A model generated the notes under the pieces. The model was not told the origin of the DNA and did not search any database. It worked only from the letters and a program-made list of their open reading frames with translations. The translations under genes were made by a program, and so were the position numbers. Positions 53,137 to 62,200 of a stretch of DNA of 64,000 bases are shown one piece after another (position 1 is the first letter of the stretch; the number at the start of each line of letters is the position of its first letter). This DNA comes from Palsa-883 sp963847615 (lineage in GTDB: Bacteria > Pseudomonadota > Alphaproteobacteria > Acetobacterales > Acetobacteraceae), in contig CAWKAN010000014.1 in assembly GCA_963847615.1 (NCBI GenBank), positions 1 to 64,000 of the forward strand. The letters are read 5' to 3'.

Positions 53137-53767
53137 ATGGACGGCATGGCCGCCAGCCACCGGATCACCGACGAGGCGGCGCTGATCGCGCTGTACGGCG
53201 CCGCCGAGTCCGGCCGCGCTGACCAAGGAGGTGGACCACCTGCACAAGCACTACCGCGCGATGATCGCGGCCTCGCCGTTCGTGGTGCTGGCGACCAGCG
53301 GGCCGGGCGGCCTGGACGCCACGCCGCGCGGCGATCCCGCCGGGTTCGTTGCGATCGAGGACAACCGCACGCTGCTGATTCCGGACCGCCGCGGCAACAA
53401 CCGCCTCGACAGCCTGCGCAACCTGCTCACCGATCCGCGCATCGCGCTGCTGTTCCTGATCCCCGGCGTCGGCGAGACGCTGCGGGTGAACGGCCGGGCG
53501 GAGATCTCGATCGATCCGGCACTGCTGGCGCGGTTTCCGATGCAGGGCAAGCTGCCGCGCTCGGTGATCGTGGTGCACGTGGAGAGGGTGTATTTCCAGT
53601 GCCCGAAGGCGCTGGTGCGGTCCGAGCTGTGGAACCCGGCGAGGCAGATCGACCGCAAGGCTCTGCCCAGCACCGGAACGATCCTGGCCGATATCAGCCA
53701 CGGCGTGGCGGGCGGGGAGCAGTACAACCGCGAATATCCGGACCGGCTGAAGGCGACGATCTACTAG
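53137..53767 (+). pseudogene. Pyridoxamine 5'-phosphate oxidase family FMN-binding protein, frameshifted near the N-terminus
   Basis: From the ATG at 53137 (GGGAGGAG upstream) the frame reads MDGMAASHRITDEAALIALY; the next frame carries ALTKEVDHLHKHYRAMIAAS, then SPFVVLATSGPGGLDATPRG, and continues to 53767. An extra C in GGCC at about 53215 links the two. The flavin-split-barrel domain is otherwise complete (PRGDPAGFVAIEDNRTLLIP, RVNGRAEISIDPAL), and repaired it would be about 210 residues, the size of the MSMEG_1061-type family. A GTG at 53231 has been an alternative start in similar cases, but the AAGGAGG there runs straight into it. Confidence 0.78.
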
Positions 53768-53857
53768 AGCGCGTTCATCGCGCCTTGGTCTCCGCCTGAG
53801 CAAGAGCAGGGCGGAGCAGCGTGGCGCGTACTGCCACTTGCTGGGTGCGCGAAGAAT

Positions 53858-53887
53858 GGCGGAATGCGCTGCGCTGTTCCGCCCTAC
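53858..53887. repeat. GGCGGAATGCGCTGCGC hairpin copy, at the 3' end of RidA gene 2
   Basis: GGCGGAATGCGCTGCGCTGT followed by TCCGCCCTAC. Same module as at 37834-37863. Its TAC gives the TAG stop of the RidA gene on the minus strand. Confidence 0.75.
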
Positions 53888-54267
53888 GCCAGTACCGCCT
53901 GCGCCTCGATCTCCACTTTCAGTTCGGGCAGCACCAGGGCGGAAACCTCCACCAGGGTCGAGGCCGGCCGGTGCGGGCCGAAGTAGCGTTGCCGTGCCGG
54001 ATTGATCTTGGTGCGGTCGGCCACGTCGGTCAGGTAGACCGTCACCTTCACCACGTGCTCCGCGCCGGCGCCGACCGCCTTCAGGCAAGCGTCCAGGTTG
54101 GCGATGGCGATCTCGAACTGTTCGACAACCCCTGCCGGAATGCTGCCGTCGGCGGCGATGCCGACGGTGCCCGAGACCCAGATCAGGTTGCCCGCCCTGG
54201 TGACGTGGCAATAATGGCTGACCGGCGCCGGTTGGCCGTCCAGCGTCAGGCGTTCGATGGGTGGCAT
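53884..54267 (-). CDS. RidA family protein (2)
   Basis: 127 residues from the ATG at 54267. RidA/YjgF core: SHYCHVTRAGNLIWVSGTVG, then FEIAIANLDACLKAVGAGAE, HVVKVTVYLTDVADRTKINP and a C-terminus LVEVSALVLPELKVEIEAQA. The usual Arg of the active site (family R105) is replaced by the sequence PASTLVEV, so substrate handling may differ from classical RidA. Last gene of a minus-strand operon with the hydantoinase, small and TPR genes, 13 bp after the TPR stop. Confidence 0.9.
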   Translation of the reverse strand: MPPIERLTLDGQPAPVSHYCHVTRAGNLIWVSGTVGIAADGSIPAGVVEQFEIAIANLDACLKAVGAGAEHVVKVTVYLTDVADRTKINPARQRYFGPHRPASTLVEVSALVLPELKVEIEAQAVLA

Positions 54268-54280
54268 CGCATGCTCTCCC

Positions 54281-55630
54281 TCACATCAGCCAGCGCGCCG
54301 CGGCGGCGTAGCCGACGCGTTGGGCCGGCGGAACGGTACGGGTGGCGGTCTCGTGCGCGATCATCGCGGCGACGACATCGCGGCGGTCCGCCCGCATTGC
54401 CGAAACGATCAGGATCTGGTTGAACAGATCGCGCTGCGCGTTGCTGCCGCCGAGCAGGCGGATGCGCTCCTGGCGCGGCGCCAGCAGGGCGACGGCCTGT
54501 GCGTGCTGGCCGCGCCGGTGCGCCAACACCGCCTCGCACACCGGAACGACGACGTCGCCGATCGCCGCCGCCGCCCACAGCGAGCTGTCTTCCGCCTGCG
54601 CGCGCAACGCCGCCAGGAACCGCTCGGCCGCCGCGTCGCGCCCGGTGGCCGCCAGCGCCAGCATCAGGTGTGGCGGCAGCAGCAGATAGGCGCTGTCGCC
54701 GATCCGCGCCTCGGCCTTGTCGGCCAGTTCGTCCCACCGTCCGCCGACATCCAGACCGAGCTGCTCCAGCCGCCACAGCAGCGCCGTCGCGTTCTGCAGG
54801 TCGTTGAACTGGTCCGGCACCGCCTTGGTCAGCGGGGACGCCAGGTTGCGGATATTCGTATCGTAGCTGGCGAGCACCGCGTCGCGCTCGCCGAGCTCCA
54901 GCTGCATCAGCGCGCGGTGCCACCACAGGTGGTGCACCAGGTTGTTGCCGAGCGGCCAGTAGCCGGTCTGTTGCGCGAGCCAATCGTTGCCCTCGCGCGG
55001 CCGGTTTTCCATCTCCAGGATGTGCGCCTTGACGTGGTGGGTGAAGAAGTTGGTCGGATCATGTGCATACGCGCTGTCGATCGCCCGCTCGGCCCCCGCG
55101 GTGTCGCCGGCCTCCTCGTGCGCGAAGGCCCAGACCGACTGGAAACAGTCATAGCCGGGCAGGTCGGGCGACCAGGCGGGGGCCAGCCGGTCCGCCTGCT
55201 CCACGATCGCCTGGGTCTGGCCGAAGCGGAAATAGCTGGTGTCGCTGATCCGTATCGCCAGCAGATCGGTCGGATCGGCGTCGAGCAGCTCCCGCCAGAT
55301 GGCGAACGCCTCGCCCAGCGCGCCGCGCCGCCAGGCGGAAAGCGCCGCGACGTGGCGCTGTTCGCGCCTGGTGGCGACAGCGGCACCGGCCTCGGCCGCG
55401 GCCAGGCAGGCGGCGACCGCCGGGCGCTGCGCCGGATTGGCGCCGGCGAGCATCAGGTAGCCCTTCAGGCAATGCCCCATGACGAAATCCGGGTCCGCGG
55501 CGAGGGCCTCGTTCGCCAATTGCATCGTGTCGAGGTGGTATTTCAGGTAGTGCTCCACCGCGCGATCGAACCGCGCGGCGGCTTCATCGCTGTCGGTCGA
55601 CAGCGTCAGGCCACGAGCATCTTGCTTCAT
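54281..55630 (-). CDS. TPR protein of the TTC38-like family
   Basis: 449 residues from the ATG at 55630. Almost entirely alpha-helical: DPDFVMGHCLKGYLMLAGA (about residues 48-66), a series of helical repeats, PGYDCFQSVWAFAHEEAGD, HDPTNFFTHHVKAHILEMEN, HHLWWHRALMQLELGERDAV, and LLLPPHLMLALAATGRDAAA. Many bacterial homologues sit beside hydantoinase, RidA or amino-acid catabolic genes, but no function is established. It overlaps the small upstream gene by ATGA. Confidence 0.82.
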   Translation of the reverse strand: MKQDARGLTLSTDSDEAAARFDRAVEHYLKYHLDTMQLANEALAADPDFVMGHCLKGYLMLAGANPAQRPAVAACLAAAEAGAAVATRREQRHVAALSAWRRGALGEAFAIWRELLDADPTDLLAIRISDTSYFRFGQTQAIVEQADRLAPAWSPDLPGYDCFQSVWAFAHEEAGDTAGAERAIDSAYAHDPTNFFTHHVKAHILEMENRPREGNDWLAQQTGYWPLGNNLVHHLWWHRALMQLELGERDAVLASYDTNIRNLASPLTKAVPDQFNDLQNATALLWRLEQLGLDVGGRWDELADKAEARIGDSAYLLLPPHLMLALAATGRDAAAERFLAALRAQAEDSSLWAAAAIGDVVVPVCEAVLAHRRGQHAQAVALLAPRQERIRLLGGSNAQRDLFNQILIVSAMRADRRDVVAAMIAHETATRTVPPAQRVGYAAAARWLM

Positions 55631-55932
55631 GCGACAGGCCCTCCGGCACCAATTCGTAACGCGACGCCGTGCTCGGCGCCGAGTGCGTTGCGCAGCGCGC
55701 TCAGCAGCGCGCCGATCGAGGGCGCCGCGCGCGGCGGGCGGTCCGCGGCGCGGCGCGGCGGGGTTTGCAACAGCCAGCGCACCGGGCGCATCTCGGGCGG
55801 CGCCTGCTGCACGATGAACAGGCCGTCTATCGTGCTGACCTCCACGCCTGAGCCGGTGGCCGCCACGCGCCCGTTGACGCCCCAGAGCGTCAGGCAGTCG
55901 ATCAGCAGCCCGCGCAGCTCGGCGCCGGTCAT
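55627..55932 (-). CDS. Small protein of unknown function in the hydantoinase operon
   Basis: 101 residues from the ATG at 55932. N-terminal MTGAELRGLLIDCLTLWGVN and GSGVEVSTIDGLFIVQQAPP look like a small alpha-beta unit; the rest is Arg/Pro/Ala-rich. I do not recognise the family. The ATGA overlap with the TPR gene supports translation. Only one Cys, no signal or membrane helix. Confidence 0.65.
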   Translation of the reverse strand: MTGAELRGLLIDCLTLWGVNGRVAATGSGVEVSTIDGLFIVQQAPPEMRPVRWLLQTPPRRAADRPPRAAPSIGALLSALRNALGAEHGVALRIGAGGPVA

Positions 55933-56020
55933 GTGATCCTCGTACCGGCCCCGCCCATCCCGGCATCGGTTCCACGGGTCACGGCCGGGATGGACCCCAT
56001 GCGCGTCAGGATAGGCCCGG

Positions 56021-56152
56021 GCCGGAGCATCAATTCTCCGCCTCCGCTTGCGGGGGAGGGGCCGGCGCGCGGGAATTTTCGGTGCGACACTGGCACCAAC
56101 CCCTCCCCCCAACCCCCTCCCGCAAGGGGAGGGGGAGAATTGATGCTCCGGC
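56021..56152. repeat. 132-bp inverted repeat upstream of the small gene
   Basis: Ends GCCGGAGCATCAATTCTCC / GGAGAATTGATGCTCCGGC, perfectly paired over 19 bp, with a second arm GCTTGCGGGGGAGGGG / CCCCTCCCGCAAGGGG inside. The inner CCCTCCCGCAAGGGGAGGGG module is the one found in every short unit of the array at 28884-29973. It lies between the hydantoinase 3' end and the next gene of the same operon. Confidence 0.85.
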
Positions 56153-56187
56153 CATGACGAGCAGAGAACGAAACCCGCGCCGGCACA

Positions 56188-57615
56188 TCACAACATCGGG
56201 CCTTCCAGGATCTCGGCCGCGACCTTGCGGTGCTGCCACTTGCCGTCGGTCAGGCTGCCCTTCCACACGCCGTTTTCCACCACCACCTTGCCGCGCAGCA
56301 TGGTCAGGCACGGCCAGGCGGCCATCTTGCGGCCCTCCCAGGGGGTGTAGTCGGCCTCGTGCAGATCCTCGGCGCGGATCACCCGTTGGTCGGCGGGGTC
56401 CAGCACGCACAGATCGGCGTCCGCGCCCGCCGCGATCGCCCCCTTGCGCGGATACAGGCCCATGATCTTCGCCGCGTTGCTGGACACCAGATCGACGAAG
56501 CGGCCCAGCGTGTAGCCACGGTTGCCAACCATTTCGGTATACATCAGCGCCACCCGCGGCTCGACGCCCGCGTTGCCGCCGGTGGTGTCGTCGATCCGCG
56601 CCCCTTGCAGCTTCTTCGCCAGGGTGCAGCAGATCTCGTCGGTGGCGACGCAGTTGATCGCACCGTCCAGCGTGCCGGACCACAGCGCCGCCTGGTCCTC
56701 GGCCGACTTCAGCGACGGGTAGGTGTGATAGATCTGCCCGTGCGGCGTCTTGTAGTCGTCTTTCGTATACAGCATGTACTGGTGCAGCGACTCGCCGTAG
56801 ATCGGCACGCCGCGCGCCCGCGCCTCGCGGATCGCCGAGACGCCGCTCGCCGCCGAGGTGTGCATCATGTAGAGCGCGGTGCCGCGTACCTGTTCCGCCA
56901 GACGAATGACACGGCGGAACGAGATGTCCTCGCTCAGCGTGTTGTGCACCTCGGCCATGTTTTCGAAGCCGGTGCGCCCCTCGCGGATCAGCTTGCCGTA
57001 CATGTGCATCACGATGTCGTTGTCCTCGGAGTGGATCACCCCGAGCCCGCCGTTCGCGGCCAGCACCTGGAACACTTCCCAGATGTCGCCGAAATCGACC
57101 ATGCGGCCCTTGCGCGACGGCGTGATGTCGGTGGTGAAGATCTTGACCGTGGGGAAACCGGCCTGGATCGCCTCGCCGATCTGGGCCGGCAGATCCGCCG
57201 GCAGCGCCCCCTCCACCATGATGTGCTGCGCATAGTCGCAGGCGCAGTGGCCCTGCCAATCGGCCTCGCGCGCCTCGATCGCCGCGCGCACCGTGGCGCC
57301 CTGGTTGGCGCGGGTGAAGTCGATCATCGTGGTGGTGCCGCCGTGCACCGCGGCACGGCCGACGACGTCCGGCGGATCGGTCAGCCCCGCGCTGCCGTCG
57401 GGGTTCGGCAGGTGCCACTTGCAATGCACGTGCGGATCGATCCCGCCGGGCATGACGATCTTGCCGGTGGCATCGATCAGCCGCACACCGTCGGCCAGCG
57501 GCAGGCTGCCCGCAGCGGCCACCGCGACAATGCGCTCCCCGGCAATCGCCACGTCGAAAGCACCAACCCCCTGCGGCGTCACCACCGTGTCGCCGCGCAC
57601 CACCAGATCCACCAT
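56188..57615 (-). CDS. Dihydropyrimidinase/D-hydantoinase family amidohydrolase
   Basis: 475-residue zinc amidohydrolase from the ATG at 57615 (CGGGAGGAAG upstream). Metal motif GGIDPHVHCKW (residues 57-67), the carboxylated Lys in FPTVKIFTT (about 148), LYMMHTSAASGVSAI and the second His, and the metal Asp in NCVATDEICCTL (family Asp315). Opens six-membered or hydantoin rings in pyrimidine or hydantoin breakdown. The usual DHAP-type loop residues differ, so it could also be a related imidase. First gene of the minus-strand operon; its promoter side holds the palindromic element P4. Confidence 0.93.
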   Translation of the reverse strand: MVDLVVRGDTVVTPQGVGAFDVAIAGERIVAVAAAGSLPLADGVRLIDATGKIVMPGGIDPHVHCKWHLPNPDGSAGLTDPPDVVGRAAVHGGTTTMIDFTRANQGATVRAAIEAREADWQGHCACDYAQHIMVEGALPADLPAQIGEAIQAGFPTVKIFTTDITPSRKGRMVDFGDIWEVFQVLAANGGLGVIHSEDNDIVMHMYGKLIREGRTGFENMAEVHNTLSEDISFRRVIRLAEQVRGTALYMMHTSAASGVSAIREARARGVPIYGESLHQYMLYTKDDYKTPHGQIYHTYPSLKSAEDQAALWSGTLDGAINCVATDEICCTLAKKLQGARIDDTTGGNAGVEPRVALMYTEMVGNRGYTLGRFVDLVSSNAAKIMGLYPRKGAIAAGADADLCVLDPADQRVIRAEDLHEADYTPWEGRKMAAWPCLTMLRGKVVVENGVWKGSLTDGKWQHRKVAAEILEGPML

Positions 57616-57690
57616 CGCCGCTTCCTCCCGATCGCCGAAACGCATGGTTCCGCGTTCGGCCGGCCGGGGCAAGGGCTGGCCGGTCAACCG

Positions 57691-58022
57691 CAGGGCAATC
57701 GGGGGAAGCAAGGCAAGCCGGGGCTTCGCCCCGGACCCCACCAAGGGGCGCTGCCCCTTGGAACCCCGCCAAGGGCGAGCCCTTGGAACCCTTGACTGGG
57801 AGTGTGGGGAGGGGAAGGGGGCGGGTGGGCGAGGCGATGGGGCGCCGTCCAGCGTGTGGACGGCGCCCCTTCGCCTCGCCCACCCGCCCCCTTCCCCTCC
57901 CCACACTCCCAGTGAAGGAGTTCCAAGAGGCTCCGCCCTCTGGCGGGGGTCCAAGGGGCAGAGCCCCTTGGTGGGGTCCGGGGCGAAGCCCCGGCCTTGC
58001 TTTGCTTCCCCCGATTGCCCTG
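57691..58022. repeat. Modular palindromic element, copy P4
   Basis: 332 bp with the longest perfect outer arms: CAGGGCAATCGGGGGAAGCA on the left and TGCTTCCCCCGATTGCCCTG on the right, then the GGGGCTTCGCCCC and AAGGGGCGCTGCCCCTT hairpins. Centre GTCCAGCGTGTGGAC is slightly imperfect, the only such case. Both arms are of the CCAAGGGC type, the right one drifting to CCAAGAGGCTCCGCC. Between divergent hydantoinase and oxidoreductase genes. Confidence 0.93.
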
Positions 58023-58073
58023 CGGTCCAGGTCGTGCTTGCCGGCGGCGGTCGCAGGCCCGATTGTGCGCTGC

Positions 58074-59189
58074 ATGATACCGCAGGATTTCGACGTCATC
58101 GTCATCGGCGCCGGCATGGCCGGCTCGACCGCCGCCGCCCATCTGGCACCGCACCGGCGCGTCGCGCTGGTCGAGGCGGAGGAGGCGCCCGGCTACCACA
58201 CCACCGGGCGGTCCGCCGCCACCTGGATTCTCAGTTACGGCCCGCCCGACGTCCGCGCGCTCACCGGCTTGTCGCGCGCTTTCCTGGAGCAGCCGCCGCC
58301 GGGCTTCGCCGACCAGCCGCTGACCCGCAAGCGCGCGGTGCTGACGCTGGCGCCGGAGGATCAGCGGGACGCGCTGGCGCGGCATATGCAAAGCGGCCCC
58401 GGCATCGAGCCGATCTCGATCGCGGCGGTGCGCGCCCTGTTGCCGGCGTTGCGGCCCGGCTACCTCGCCGCGGCCGCGATCGAGGAGGATGCCGCGGACC
58501 TCGACGTGGCGGCGATCCAGCAAGGTTTCCTGCGCCAGTTGCGCGTCGCCGGCGGGGTGCTGGCGACGCGCAGCCGCGCCGGCGAAATCGCATGGCGCGA
58601 CGGCTGCTGGGACGTCCACACGTCCTCCGGTGCCGTGTTCCGCGCGCCGGTCGTGGTCAACGCCGCCGGCGCCTGGGGCGACGCGGTGGCGACGCTGGCC
58701 GGCGTGACGCCGATCGGCCTGATCCCCTGCCGGCGCACCGCCGCGATCATCGACCCCGCTCCTTACCTGCCCGAAGACTGGCCGATGGTGATGGACGCGG
58801 CCGGCACCTGGTACGCGCGGCCCGAGGCGCGCACGCGGCTGATGGTCTCGCCGGCCGACGAGACGCCGATGTACCCGCACGACGTGCAGCCGGACGAACT
58901 GGACATCGCCATCGGCATCGACCGCATGCAGCAGGCGCTGGACATCGAAGTCCGCCGCGTCGAGCGAAGCTGGGCCGGGCTGCGCAGCTTCACCCCGGAC
59001 CACAACCTGGCGTTCGGCTGGGATGCGGCGGCCGAGGGGTTCTTCTGGTGCGTCGGCCAGGGCGGCTACGGGATCCAGACCTCGCCGGCGGCCGGGCGGC
59101 TGGTGAGGGACCTGGTGCTGGGACACGATCCGGGCGAGGCGGCCTCGATCGTGGCAGCAATCGACCCGAAACGTTTCGTGGCTACCTGA
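58074..59189 (+). CDS. FAD-dependent amine/amino-acid oxidoreductase (DAO family)
   Basis: 371 residues from the ATG at 58074. Rossmann FAD motif DVIVIGAGMAGSTAAAHLA (residues 7-25), an acidic EAEEAPGYHTTGRSA following strand 2, the second FAD contact VVNAAGAWGDAVATLA near residue 200, and the C-terminal GQGGYGIQTSPAAGRLVRDL. Typical of the dye- or oxygen-linked D-amino-acid dehydrogenases and sarcosine/glycine oxidases. No signal peptide, so cytoplasmic. Divergent from the hydantoinase operon; D-hydantoinase plus D-amino-acid oxidation would make sense together, but this is inference. Confidence 0.9.
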   Translation: MIPQDFDVIVIGAGMAGSTAAAHLAPHRRVALVEAEEAPGYHTTGRSAATWILSYGPPDVRALTGLSRAFLEQPPPGFADQPLTRKRAVLTLAPEDQRDALARHMQSGPGIEPISIAAVRALLPALRPGYLAAAAIEEDAADLDVAAIQQGFLRQLRVAGGVLATRSRAGEIAWRDGCWDVHTSSGAVFRAPVVVNAAGAWGDAVATLAGVTPIGLIPCRRTAAIIDPAPYLPEDWPMVMDAAGTWYARPEARTRLMVSPADETPMYPHDVQPDELDIAIGIDRMQQALDIEVRRVERSWAGLRSFTPDHNLAFGWDAAAEGFFWCVGQGGYGIQTSPAAGRLVRDLVLGHDPGEAASIVAAIDPKRFVAT

Positions 59190-59268
59190 TCCCCCCCTCC
59201 GCGCCGCCGTCGCGTTTCGCTATGCTGCACTGCCGCACGCGCCGTCTCCCTGGCATCACAGGTCTCGC

Positions 59269-62200
59269 ATGTCGATCCACGCCGCGCTGACCCACCGCAC
59301 CTCCTACCGTTACAGCCGCCCGGTCGTGCTGGGGCCGCAGACCATCCGCCTGCGCCCGGCGCCGCACGCGCGCACCGGGATCGTCTCGTACACGCTGGCG
59401 GTGGCGCCGAAGCCGCATTTCCTCAACTGGCAGCAGGACCCGCAGGGCAATTTCCTCGCCCGCGTCGTGTTCCCCGAGCGGGTCACCCATTTCGACGTGA
59501 CCGTCAACCTGGTCGCCGACATGACCACGGTGAACCCGTTCGACTTCTTCCTGGAGCCGCAGGCCGAGACCTGGCCGTTCGCCTACGATCCGGTGCTGGA
59601 ACAGGAGCTGGCGCCGTTCCGCAACGCCGCGACGCCAGGCCCGCTGCTGGCCGCCCTGCTGGCGGCGGCGCCGCGCGGCGAGCAGCGCACGGTGGACATG
59701 TTGGTGGCGCTGAACCGCATGGTGCAGAGCCGGATTGCCTACATCGTCCGCATGGAACCCGGCGTCTGGTCGCCGGAGGAAACGCTGGCCAACGCCAGCG
59801 GCTCCTGCCGGGACTCCGCCTGGGTGCTGGTGCAGTTGCTGCGTAACCTGGGCTACGCCGCGCGCTTCGTCTCCGGCTACCTGATCCAGCTCGTCGCCGA
59901 CGTGAAGCCGCTGGAGGGGCCGGCGGGGCCGACCGCCGACTTCACCGACCTGCACGCCTGGGCCGAGGTCTATCTGCCGGGCGCCGGCTGGATCGGGCTC
60001 GACGCGACCTCCGGCCTGATGGCGGGCGAGGGGCATATCCCGCTGGCGGCCAGTCCCGATCCGATGTCGGCGGCGCCGATCTCCGGCGCGGTCGAACAAT
60101 GCGAGGTCGATTTCGAATTCGCCATGTCGGTGCGGCGGATCAGCGAAACCCCGCGCGTCACCAAGCCGTATACCGAGGCGCAGTGGCAGGACATCCTGGC
60201 CACCGGCGCGCGGGTCGATCGGGCGCTGGCCGCCGGCGACGTGCGCCTGACGCTGGGCGGCGAGCCGACCTTCGTTGCCGCCACCGACTTCGACGCGCCG
60301 GAGTGGAACACCGACGCGCTGGGTCCCACCAAGCGCGGCTACGCCGGGCGGCTGCTGCGCCGGCTGGCGCCGCTGTGGGCGCCGGGTGCGGCGCTGCACC
60401 ACGGCATGGGCAAGCAATATCCCGGCGAGCAACTGCCGCGCTGGGCGCTGCACGCGCATTGGCGCACGGACGGCGAGCAGGTGTGGACCGACCCGGCGCT
60501 GCTGGCGGCGCCCGACGAGGCCAACGCCGACGCCGGCAGCGATCCCGCCGCGGCCCCTGACGCCGCGCGGTTCTGCGCCGCGCTGGCCGAGCGCCTGCGG
60601 CTCGATCCAGCGCTGATCATTCCGGCCTACGAGGACATCTACTACTACCTGTGGCGCGAGCGGACCCTGCCGGCCAACGTCGTCGTCGAGGACGCCAGGC
60701 TGCGCGACCCGCTGGAGCGCGCGCGGCTGGCGCGCGTGTTCAGCCACGGCCTGGCCTCGCCGGTCGGCAGCGTGCTGCCGTTGCGCCGGGTGATGGCGGA
60801 TGGGGTCCGGCGCTGGCAGAGCGGCCGGTGGTTGTTCCGCGGCGACACGATGTTCCTGCTGCCGGGGGATTCGCCGATCGGCTTCCGCCTGCCGCTGGAA
60901 AGCCTGCCCTGGGTCGAGCCGGAGTCGATCGAATACGAGGTCGAACCGGACCCGTTCGCGCCGCGCCCGCCGTTCCGCTCGGCGCACGCGATCCGCGCGG
61001 CGCTGCACCGTCCGGCCGGCGCTCCGGTGGGCGGTCATGCGGCACCCGGCCTCGACATCACGTCGCCGCCGATGCCGCAGCCGCTGCCGGTGCTGGCCGA
61101 GGACGCGCCAAGCCAGGTGCGCACCGCGCTGACCGTCGAGGCGCGCGGCGGGCTGCTGCACATCTTCCTGCCGCCGCTGTTCGCCGCCGAGGACTGGCTG
61201 GACCTGATCGCGGCGATCGAATCGACCGCGCAGGAACTCGGCCGCAAGGTGGTGCTGGAGGGCTACCTGCCGCCGTCCGACCCGCGGCTGGCGTACTTCT
61301 CCGTCACCCCCGATCCCGGGGTGATCGAGGTGAACGTGCACCCCGCCAGCACCTGGGCCGAACACGTCACGCGTACGGAACAACTCTACCACGAGGCCCG
61401 CCAGGTCGGTCTGGCAACGGAAAAGTTCATGCTGGACGGGCGCCATGTCGGCACCGGCGGCGGCAACCACGTGGTGATGGGCGGCGCGCACGCCGAGGAC
61501 AGCCCGTTCCTGCGCCGGCCCGACCTGCTGAAGTCGCTGCTCGGCTTCTGGCACAACCACCCCAGCCTGTCCTACCTGTTCAGCGGCATGTTCATCGGCC
61601 CGACCAGCCAGCACCCGCGCATCGACGAGGCGCGGCAGGACAGCCTGAACGAGCTGGAGATCGCCTTCGCGCAGATCTCGCCGTTCCGCCCGACGCCGCC
61701 CTGGCTGACCGACCGGCTGTTCCGCAACCTGCTGGCCGACATGACCGGCAACACCCACCGCACCGAGTTCTGCATCGACAAGATGTACGCCCCCGAGGGC
61801 GGGGCGGGCCGGCGCGGCCTGGTGGAGTTCCGCGGCTTCGAGATGCCGCCGCACGCGCGGATGGCGGCGGCGCAGATGCTGCTGATGCGCGCCGCCGTCG
61901 CCGCGTTCTGGCAGTCGCCGTACCAACGCCGGCTGGTGCGCTGGGGCACGCGGCTGAACGACGAGTTCATGCTGCCGCACTACTGCGAGCAGGACTTCCT
62001 GGACGTGCTGGAGGAGCTGCGCGCGCTGGGTTTCGCGCTCGACCCGGCCTGGTTCGCGCCGCACCTGGAATTCCGCTTCCCGACGATCGGTTCGGTCGCG
62101 GTGCGCGAGACCACGCTGGAGATCCGCCACGCGCTGGAACCCTGGCACGTGCTGGGTGAGGAGCCGGCGGCGGGTGCCACGGCGCGCTATGTCGATTCCT

